From the NCBI GenBank assembly GCA_023440975.1, contig JAEZRD010000112.1:1-5109 (forward strand): a stretch of DNA of 5,109 nucleotides, in the 5' to 3' direction. Both the position numbers and the translations under genes were made by a program. Under the pieces are notes generated by a model. That model saw only the letters and a program-made list of their open reading frames with translations, was not told the DNA's origin and did no database searches. The DNA is from Methanobacteriota archaeon. GTDB taxonomy: Archaea; Methanobacteriota; Methanobacteria; Methanobacteriales; Methanobacteriaceae. Below are positions 1 through 5,109 of this stretch, piece by piece (the first letter of the stretch is position 1; the number at the start of each line of letters is the position of its first letter).

Positions 1-1254
1 ATTGGTAGAGTATTTGATTCACAAAAAACCTTAGCTGAAGGAGTGCCAACTGAAGAAATTGATGTTATAATCAATAGTGTGGCTATGAAAAAAATTTATT
101 ATCATGACACTATAGTAAGAATACGTCGTGATGATGGAGGATTCTCATTTTTCCGTTGTGTACTAACACCTATAACATATAACAATCGTCCAGCTACAAG
201 AGTCACAAGTGTAAATATTACTGAAAGAAAAAAATTAGAGCAAGATGCACTTATATTAAGACATAACCTTAGTAAAGTTCAAGGAATGACTAAAGTTGCA
301 ATAGAAAATTGGACACCTGAAAATCAGTTTAATTGGACATCAGAAATTTATGAAATCCTAGAAATAAATCCTGATGATTTTAATCCTTCAGATGATTTAA
401 TACATTTACATGCAATCGAAGATAATATTGATTTAAAAACACTTGCTGAAAAAGCTTCACCAAATAAACCGGAATATACTCATCTTGTTAAAGTTAAAAC
501 AGGAAAAGGTAATATTAAATATTTATACATGGCAAATGTATGTGAATTCAATAAAAAAGATAAAGTCTGCAATGTTTATGGTTTTGTTCAAGATGTAACT
601 AAAGAAACTCTTTATCAAATGGAACTTAATGAAACTAACGAAAAACTTCATGATAGTTTAAATAGTAATCGTTTCCTTTTAAAAGAAGTTCATCATAGAG
701 TAAAAAATAATCTACAAATTATTTTAAGTTTATTAAATTTAGATGTAAGATATAACAAAAAAAATCCAGAAGTTGTTATTGAATCAACTCGTAATCGTAT
801 TAATAGTATGGCACTTATACATGAGTTAGCTTATAAATCTGATGATTTTTCTTGTAATGTGTTAGATTATTTACATTCTCAATTAAATATTTTATTCCAA
901 TCATATCATGTTAAAAATATTAACGTAAATTATGATGTAGATGATATGGAATTAGATATTGATATTTTAATACCTTTAGGATTAATTATTAATGAATTAG
1001 TAAATAATGTTATTAAACATGCTTTCCCTAATAATGTTAAAGGGGAAATTAACATCAGCCTAAAACAACTCGCTGATTCTGAAAATTATGAGTTAATATT
1101 TTCAGATAATGGAAAAGGACTACCTGAAGGTATGGATATTATTAAATCATCTACTTTAGGTATGACAATTATTAAATGCCTTACAAATCAAATTGAAGGA
1201 AAAATTTCCGCTATTGAATCTATTCATGGTTTAACTTATAAATTAGTATTTTAA
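1..1254 (+). CDS. PAS-domain sensor histidine kinase (HisKA_2 type), 5' end missing
   Basis: The reading frame is open from base 1 to the TAA at 1252-1254, giving 417 visible residues; the GTG at 43 is internal, because coding PAS sequence continues upstream of it. Visible residues about 1-78 are the end of a first PAS domain, closing with the typical VNITERKKLE. A second PAS domain of PAS_3 type follows at about 100-200 (ENW, then NWTSEIYEILEI), then a helical linker. The HisKA_2 dimerisation/phosphoacceptor segment reads LLKEVHHRVKNNLQ, with the likely phosphorylated His at residue 232 (the H of HR). The ATPase domain has an N box (NELVNNVIKHAFP, about 331-343), a G1 box (DNGKGLP, about 369-375) and a G2-like box (TLGM, about 385-388), so it looks catalytically complete. 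From family knowledge it autophosphorylates and passes phosphate to a response regulator; the signal and the partner are unknown. No membrane helix is visible, but the N-terminus is outside the window. No regulator gene is adjacent, and a T8 tract follows, so it probably ends its transcript. Confidence 0.93.
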   Translation: MGRVFDSQKTLAEGVPTEEIDVIINSVAMKKIYYHDTIVRIRRDDGGFSFFRCVLTPITYNNRPATRVTSVNITERKKLEQDALILRHNLSKVQGMTKVAIENWTPENQFNWTSEIYEILEINPDDFNPSDDLIHLHAIEDNIDLKTLAEKASPNKPEYTHLVKVKTGKGNIKYLYMANVCEFNKKDKVCNVYGFVQDVTKETLYQMELNETNEKLHDSLNSNRFLLKEVHHRVKNNLQIILSLLNLDVRYNKKNPEVVIESTRNRINSMALIHELAYKSDDFSCNVLDYLHSQLNILFQSYHVKNINVNYDVDDMELDIDILIPLGLIINELVNNVIKHAFPNNVKGEINISLKQLADSENYELIFSDNGKGLPEGMDIIKSSTLGMTIIKCLTNQIEGKISAIESIHGLTYKLVF

Positions 1255-1280
1255 ATTTAATCTCCTTTTAAATTACCTAC

Positions 1281-1288
1281 TTTTTTTT
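1281..1288 (+). terminator. T8 tract, likely archaeal terminator of the sensor kinase gene
   Basis: A run of eight T lies 26 bases after the kinase stop codon and is not preceded by a convincing GC hairpin. Oligo-T stretches on the non-template strand are the usual intrinsic termination signal in Euryarchaeota. Its position between the kinase stop and the TATA-like element of the next gene fits a transcript boundary. The region is very AT-rich, so chance runs occur and the call is moderate. Confidence 0.5.
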
Positions 1289-1291
1289 AAT

Positions 1292-1304
1292 AAAAATTAT
1301 ATAT
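1292..1304 (+). promoter_or_regulatory. candidate BRE/TATA promoter for the GGGP synthase gene
   Basis: AAAAA at 1292-1296 followed by TTATATAT at 1297-1304 resembles an archaeal purine-rich BRE plus TATA box. Transcription would start roughly 22-27 bases after the box, near 1327-1332, leaving a leader of about 70-75 bases that contains the GGAG site. Other TATA-like strings occur at 1336-1343 (TTTTATAG) and 1366-1373 (TTATAAAT). The first would give a leader of about 35-40 bases and remains possible; the second would place the start inside or past the ribosome binding site and is less likely. Apart from these elements the 147-base gap shows no small ORF or RNA fold that I can support. Confidence 0.35.
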
Positions 1305-1390
1305 TATTAGAATACAATAATTAAATAGGATATAGTTTTATAGATTTTTATTTAAAGATTATCAATTATAAATTTAAAATTTAATTATAA

Positions 1391-1395
1391 GGGAG
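1391..1395 (+). promoter_or_regulatory. ribosome binding site of the GGGP synthase gene
   Basis: GGGAG, containing GGAG complementary to the CCUCC at the 3' end of archaeal 16S rRNA, sits six bases before the ATG at 1402. It supports that start over the internal ATG at 1447 (Met16, just before the HVTLIDPDE motif). Confidence 0.65.
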
Positions 1396-1401
1396 TTTAA
1401 C

Positions 1402-2148
1402 ATGAGTGTAGAAAGTGAAATAAAAGAGATTTTAAAAACTCGTAAAATGCATGTGACATTAATTGATCCTGACGAACAATCTCCAGAAGAAGCAGTTAAC
1501 ATTGCAAAAGCTGCAATTCGTGGAGGTACAGATATTTTACTTGTTGGAGGTTCAACAGTAAGTCAAAATCAAGTAGATTTTACATGTAAAGCATTAAGTG
1601 AAAATATTGATAAACCAATTATTATTTTCCCTGGAAACACAAGTAGTGTTAGTAAATATGCAGATGCTATACTATTTATGAGTTTTATAAACAGTACAAA
1701 TCCTTACTGGTTAGTAGGTGCACAAGCATTAGCTGCTCCTTCAGTTAAAGAATCTGGTATAGAAACATTACCTATGGCTTATATGGTAGTTGAACCAGGT
1801 GGAACCGTAGGTTATGTAGGTGAAGCTAATCTTGTACCACGTAATCGGCCTAAAATACCTGCAGTATACGCAATGAGTAGTGAATTCATGGGAATGAGAT
1901 TTTTCTATCTTGAAGCAGGATCAGGTGCAGAACAACCAATACCTCCAAAAATGATTGCATACACTAAAAAAGCAACAGAAAATATGGTTATTTTAGTCGG
2001 TGGGGGAATTCGTGATGGAGAAACCGCTTATAAAGCAGCAAAAGCAGGTGGAGATTTAATAGTAACTGGTACTATTGTAGAAGAAACTGAAGATGTTGAA
2101 GCTAAAATAAGTGAAATCACTACTGCGATTAAGAAAGCATCAGAATAA
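1402..2148 (+). CDS. Geranylgeranylglyceryl phosphate synthase (GGGP synthase)
   Basis: This 248-residue protein matches the GGGPS/PcrB (beta/alpha)8-barrel family at full length. The enzyme joins geranylgeranyl diphosphate to sn-glycerol 1-phosphate, releasing diphosphate, which is the first ether-bond step of archaeal phospholipid synthesis; it acts in the cytosol. Visible motifs in order: LIDPDE at 20-25 (Asp22 fits the Mg/substrate-binding acidic position of strand 1), VGGS at 48-51, FPGN at 76-79, YLEAGSGA at 169-176, VGGGIR at 199-204 and TGT at 222-224. The last three are glycerol-phosphate-binding loops. The long insert around MSFINSTNPYWLVGAQ (93-108) fits the archaeal group II form found in Methanobacteriales rather than the bacterial heptaprenyl PcrB form; that assignment is from memory of the family. 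The start is backed by a GGAG site. The gene has its own candidate promoter, and is followed by T tracts before nurA, so it may be transcribed alone or read through into nurA-herA. Confidence 0.95.
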   Translation: MSVESEIKEILKTRKMHVTLIDPDEQSPEEAVNIAKAAIRGGTDILLVGGSTVSQNQVDFTCKALSENIDKPIIIFPGNTSSVSKYADAILFMSFINSTNPYWLVGAQALAAPSVKESGIETLPMAYMVVEPGGTVGYVGEANLVPRNRPKIPAVYAMSSEFMGMRFFYLEAGSGAEQPIPPKMIAYTKKATENMVILVGGGIRDGETAYKAAKAGGDLIVTGTIVEETEDVEAKISEITTAIKKASE

Positions 2149-2155
2149 AAAAAAA

Positions 2156-2173
2156 TTTTTTTACTATTTTTTT
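2156..2173 (+). terminator. double T7 tract between the GGGP synthase gene and nurA
   Basis: After the stop codon an A9 run (2147-2155) leads into T7 (2156-2162), then ACTA, then a second T7 (2167-2173). Two consecutive T tracts match the archaeal oligo-T terminator pattern. The tracts end only ten bases before the nurA ATG, which leaves no room for a conventional nurA promoter downstream. Either termination is partial and nurA-herA is fed by read-through, or nurA is transcribed from a promoter inside the end of the GGGP synthase gene. Confidence 0.42.
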
Positions 2174-2183
2174 AAAGATTTAT

Positions 2184-3257
2184 ATGTTAAAATCATTATA
2201 TGAAGAAGCAATTAGAAAAAAAGGCACAATCCAAGAACAAATTGAAGATTATGAACATAAAGACTTGGATTTAAGTGGTTATTGGACAGAAAAAACCATA
2301 CCTTTACCATTAAAAGATCATGTTATGTCTGCAGGGGATGGTAGTAAAAACCAAAAACGATTCATGAGTTTTTACCTTTATGCTGTTGCAGCTGAAACTC
2401 TAATTTTTAATCCAAATAAAAACCCTAAACTTAAAACTTTAGAATTAACTGATATTGATACATTGCCTCATCAAAGATACTTGGATGAACGTTTAAGTAA
2501 CTTCATGAGTCTTTTTGAAATTAAAAATGCAATTAAAGTATTGGAAGAAGAGAAAGATTTAGATTATTATTTATTTGATGGTAGTATTTATGGGGATTTA
2601 ATAAGATTATTCCCTTCTCAACATAATATACCTAAAGATATTCGGAATCAAATTGCAAATAAAATATATTTACAAATCAAAGATGGTGTTGAAGAAAATG
2701 ACACTAATATTATTTCTAAAGGGTTATTAGATGATGTTGAGTTTGAAGAGGATTTACAAAATTTTGAAGTAGATATTTTCCTTGAAAATATAGAAAAATC
2801 TTTACTTTTAAAGAGATTACTTCTAAAAAAAGAAAAAATCGTTGCTATTAGTAAAACTAGTAGTAGTAAAGAATTTTTTAATAGTAATGTTCCAGATATA
2901 GCTTTATTAAATGGCTATTCAACTGGAGAAGGTTATAGTAGTCTTAGACATCGTATTGTAAGTCAAGATGTTCGACCTAATTTTTTAATTGGAAATGATT
3001 TTTTCAAATCATTAGAATTCACAATTTTTTATGCACGTTTAGCACCTAATAAGAATGTTTTAAAATTTGAATTACCTTATAAAGCTAGTGAAGAAGAGTG
3101 TTTGAAGATTATTAGTGATTTAAAGAAAGATGCAATAAATGGATATCCTTATTTATTATATAAGGCACATCATGATGTTGTAATTCAAAATAAAGATATG
3201 GATAGTATAAGTTCAATAGTTAATATTATTGAAAGACAAGGACGGGAAATGTTATGA
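2184..3257 (+). CDS. nurA: NurA 5'-to-3' nuclease of the HerA-NurA complex
   Basis: This 357-residue protein has the NurA domain (PIWI/RNase H-like fold) across its length. NurA dimers dock on the HerA hexamer and degrade DNA ends to produce 3' single strands for recombination, together with Mre11-Rad50. Expected acidic metal-binding residues are visible: Asp52 in GDGSKNQ (family form DGS), Asp132 in YLFDGS, and Asp238 in VPDIALL. Further family marks are AISKTS at 221-226 and the C-terminal GYPYLLYKAHHD at 320-331, with the His pair 329-330 in the conserved His position. No missing catalytic residue is apparent. The stop overlaps the herA start as ATGA (3254-3257), indicating translational coupling. 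There is no GGAG-type ribosome site before the ATG at 2184 and no in-frame alternative start in the T-rich gap, so translation may begin on a leaderless or very short-leader mRNA. Confidence 0.93.
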   Translation: MLKSLYEEAIRKKGTIQEQIEDYEHKDLDLSGYWTEKTIPLPLKDHVMSAGDGSKNQKRFMSFYLYAVAAETLIFNPNKNPKLKTLELTDIDTLPHQRYLDERLSNFMSLFEIKNAIKVLEEEKDLDYYLFDGSIYGDLIRLFPSQHNIPKDIRNQIANKIYLQIKDGVEENDTNIISKGLLDDVEFEEDLQNFEVDIFLENIEKSLLLKRLLLKKEKIVAISKTSSSKEFFNSNVPDIALLNGYSTGEGYSSLRHRIVSQDVRPNFLIGNDFFKSLEFTIFYARLAPNKNVLKFELPYKASEEECLKIISDLKKDAINGYPYLLYKAHHDVVIQNKDMDSISSIVNIIERQGREML

Positions 3258-4765
3258 TTATAGGTAGAAGTATAGGGGAAACTACTCTTGTAGATTTAAC
3301 TTTTATTAGTAAAGATATGCCTCGTGTAGGTGAATATGTTACACTTAATTATGATGGTAAAATTGTATTAGGTATGATAGAATCTATGGTACGGGGATCT
3401 GTATCATTAAACAATGAGATTTATGACCCAGATACTATTGATAAAATTAGACAAATTGAAGGAAATGACTATTATATTAAAGGTAATATTAGAATACTCG
3501 GAGATGTGAATGATAATCTCAAACTTCCGAGAACTCCTGCACCTCCAGGTACAGAAATTGAACAAGCTTCAACAGAAATACTAAAAAAAGTATTTGACCA
3601 AGATAACAGTCTAGATTTAGGACATCTTATAAGTCAAGAAGAAGTTCAAGTAGGTGTAGATTTAAATAAAATGGTATCACGCCATTTAGCTATTCTTGCA
3701 ATGACTGGTGCAGGTAAATCCAATACAGTAGCAGTTTTAGTTGATGAATTACTAAAACAAAATGGATGTATGTTTATATTTGATATGCACAGTGAATATA
3801 TAAATGCCGAATTCAGCAATGGTGAAGTAAACCCAATAAAACCTATAATAAACCCAAAATATATGGAATTTAGCGAAATAAAACAATTAGCTAATATTGG
3901 ATCTAATGCTGTAAATCAAGAAAGATACTTCCGAAAAGCATTCAAACAAGCAAAAGAAGAGTTAGAACATGGTGAAGCAAAAACTCCGGACTTCTTAGAA
4001 CAATTACTCATAATATTAAATAGTTGGGAAATGGATGATGAAAGACCTACAAAAGAAAGAAACAATATAATAGATGTAATAAATAAAATTGAAGATTTAC
4101 AAAGCATATACGGAAAATTATTAGATACTAATACAGGAAACATTCTAACACAACTAAAACCACATATGTGTAATGTTTTAGATTTAGGGCAAGTAGATGA
4201 AAACACTGCTGAAGTAATAGTAAGCCATGTACTAAGAAATGCATTAAAAAGTAGAAAGAAATTTATTCATGAAAATGATGATGATGCTTTAGACATCCCA
4301 GTATTCTTTATTTTAGAAGAAGCCCATATATTAGCCCCACAAAATAGAAACACTAAATGTAAATATTGGATAACACGTATTGCAAGAGAAGGTCGTAAAT
4401 TTGGTTTAGGATTATGTATGGTAAGCCAATCACCAAAAAGTGTAGATAATGAAACATTATCACAAGCAAACAATATGATTATTCTTAGATTAGTAGAACC
4501 TAAAGATCAACAACATGTACAAAGCTCATCAGAAAGCTTATCTGATGATCTTGTTAAACAATTACCTGGACTAAATGTAGGAGAAGCTTTAGTATTAGGT
4601 ATGATGACTAAAATCCCAACACTTGTAAAAATAAATAGTTTCAAAGGAAAAACACATGGTGGAGACTTAGATGTTCGAGGATTATGGAATCAGGATAAAC
4701 AATCAAAAGATGAAGAATTAATACGTATGGAAGAAGAATTAAATGATTTAGGTGGAATTTACTAA
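3254..4765 (+). CDS. herA: HerA hexameric DNA translocase/helicase
   Basis: This 503-residue protein has the standard HerA layout and length. The N-terminal HAS beta-barrel (about 1-90, starting MIIGRSIGETTLVDLTFIS) is followed by a RecA-like FtsK/VirB4-type ATPase core. Walker A is MTGAGKSN with Lys155; FIFDMHSE carries Asp177; Walker B is VFFILEEAH with Glu355/Glu356; RIAREGRKFGLGL at 375-387 contains the probable arginine finger Arg381; MVSQSP at 389-394 is a sensor-like strand. A helical insert lies at about 200-300, and an acidic C-terminal tail (about 470-503) fits the brace that wraps the neighbouring subunit. It hydrolyses ATP to pump DNA into bound NurA for end resection. The start is set by the ATGA overlap with nurA and a weak GGGA at 3244-3247. 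Between Walker A and B the Ile codons shift strongly to ATA (see findings). Bacterial HerA relatives act in phage defence, but the pairing with NurA and the archaeal setting argue for the repair role. Confidence 0.95.
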   Translation: MIIGRSIGETTLVDLTFISKDMPRVGEYVTLNYDGKIVLGMIESMVRGSVSLNNEIYDPDTIDKIRQIEGNDYYIKGNIRILGDVNDNLKLPRTPAPPGTEIEQASTEILKKVFDQDNSLDLGHLISQEEVQVGVDLNKMVSRHLAILAMTGAGKSNTVAVLVDELLKQNGCMFIFDMHSEYINAEFSNGEVNPIKPIINPKYMEFSEIKQLANIGSNAVNQERYFRKAFKQAKEELEHGEAKTPDFLEQLLIILNSWEMDDERPTKERNNIIDVINKIEDLQSIYGKLLDTNTGNILTQLKPHMCNVLDLGQVDENTAEVIVSHVLRNALKSRKKFIHENDDDALDIPVFFILEEAHILAPQNRNTKCKYWITRIAREGRKFGLGLCMVSQSPKSVDNETLSQANNMIILRLVEPKDQQHVQSSSESLSDDLVKQLPGLNVGEALVLGMMTKIPTLVKINSFKGKTHGGDLDVRGLWNQDKQSKDEELIRMEEELNDLGGIY

Positions 4766-4781
4766 ATTAATTTTAGGGGTT

Positions 4782-4785
4782 AGGA
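4782..4785 (+). promoter_or_regulatory. ribosome binding site of the right-edge PAS gene
   Basis: AGGA lies seven bases before the ATG at 4793, with a second G-rich stretch (AGGGG, 4775-4779) just upstream. This supports 4793 as the start. The 27-base gap after herA has no T tract of terminator length, so the gene could be co-transcribed with nurA-herA. Confidence 0.55.
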
Positions 4786-4792
4786 ATATTTT

Positions 4793-5109
4793 ATGTATAA
4801 AGTTTACATAACAAATTTAAAAGATAATGATGTTTGTTCATATGAACTTAACAATTATATGGAAATATTTAACATAGTTGATGAAGATTATTCTATATCT
4901 AATAATGATTTAAAAGATTTATTAGGTAAAATAAAAGTTTACAAAGATATTCCAAATGGTGTAGATGTAGTTGTACCATTCAATGATGAATTAAATGATT
5001 TCATCTATATTTATAATGGTTCTAATTTCTGGAAAGAAAATGGGTATGAAAAAAAAGATTTAATTGGAACTCGTTTTACCCATGTATTTAATGAAAAATT
5101 AGCTAAAAA
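4793..5109 (+). CDS. PAS-domain protein, probable sensor, 3' end missing
   Basis: An ATG with an AGGA site opens a frame that runs uninterrupted to the window edge, giving 105 residues. Residues 1-60 form an N-terminal segment that I do not recognise (start MYKVYITNLKDNDVCSYEL), with no signal peptide or membrane helix. From about residue 65 the sequence reads as the first half of a PAS domain: FIYIYNGSNFWKENGYEKKDLIG matches the usual pattern in which a GY-x-x-x-DLIG segment follows the first strands and helices. PAS domains sense small ligands, redox state or light, and usually sit before a kinase or other output domain; here the output domain is beyond the window. By analogy with the kinase at the left edge it may be another soluble histidine kinase, but that is inference. 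It follows herA by 27 bases on the same strand with no visible terminator between them. Confidence 0.75.
   Translation, partial: MYKVYITNLKDNDVCSYELNNYMEIFNIVDEDYSISNNDLKDLLGKIKVYKDIPNGVDVVVPFNDELNDFIYIYNGSNFWKENGYEKKDLIGTRFTHVFNEKLAK

Noticed and set aside
43..45. GTG as the start of the sensor kinase gene
   Set aside because: The frame is open back to base 1 with PAS-like sequence (IGRVFDSQKTLAEG) before the GTG, and the GTG falls in the middle of a PAS domain, so the true start is upstream of the window.
1351..1360. Decamer TTTAAAGATT shared with 2171-2180, present in both gaps flanking the GGGP synthase gene
   Set aside because: The two copies sit at very different distances from the following ATG (about 41 versus 3 bases between), and such AT-only-like words recur by chance at this base composition.
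1366..1390. Inverted-repeat look of the two TTATAA hexamers flanking AT-rich sequence before the GGGP synthase ribosome site
   Set aside because: Only the outer six bases pair and the inner bases do not; TTATAA is itself palindromic and common in AT-rich DNA, so an operator or hairpin is not supported.
3916..4206. Minus-strand open frame of 96 codons inside herA
   Set aside because: It lies wholly within a strongly conserved gene on the other strand, its product is a low-complexity Ser/Cys/Phe-rich sequence resembling no family I know, and no ribosome site or promoter supports it.
4267..4473. Minus-strand open frame of 68 codons inside herA
   Set aside because: It is antisense to the Walker B and arginine-finger region, whose conservation is explained by HerA; nothing suggests it is expressed.
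3254..4765. HerA as part of a phage-defence system
   Set aside because: Defence HerA proteins pair with SIR2, DUF4297 or similar effectors. Here the partner is a complete NurA with ATGA coupling, and no defence or mobile-element gene is nearby, so the repair role is the better reading.

Overview
The window looks like ordinary chromosome from an AT-rich methanogenic archaeon, most likely of the order Methanobacteriales (Methanosphaera or Methanobrevibacter type). The evidence is a geranylgeranylglyceryl phosphate synthase for archaeal ether lipids, an archaeal nurA-herA pair, PAS-domain sensor proteins of the kind common in gut methanogens, G+C of roughly 30% by eye, T-tract terminators without clear hairpins, and short GGAG/AGGA ribosome binding sites. 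The genus is an inference from composition and gene style and was not tested.

Layout, all genes on the + strand. (1) 1-1254: 3' part of a PAS-PAS-HisKA_2-HATPase sensor histidine kinase, cut by the left window edge. (2) 1255-1401: intergenic region with a T8 terminator candidate, a TATA-like element and the ribosome binding site of the next gene. (3) 1402-2148: GGGP synthase, the enzyme that makes the first ether bond of archaeal membrane lipids. (4) A 35-base A/T-only-like gap with two T7 tracts. (5) 2184-3257 nurA and 3254-4765 herA, overlapping by ATGA and so translationally coupled; they encode the nuclease and hexameric translocase of the archaeal DNA end-resection machine. (6) 4793-5109: start of a second PAS-type sensor protein, cut by the right edge and only 27 bases after herA.

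Functionally the core is housekeeping: lipid synthesis beside double-strand-break processing. NurA and HerA act as one complex. They are expected to work with Mre11-Rad50, but neither of those genes is in this window. The GGGP synthase has no known mechanistic tie to NurA-HerA; the proximity may be conserved synteny. The two sensor genes flanking the block are both soluble-looking in their visible parts, and no response regulator is present.

I see no evidence of a mobile element, CRISPR array, defence island, RNA gene or undescribed system. The findings below are modest and concern transcript organisation, a codon-use patch in herA and the unresolved edge genes.
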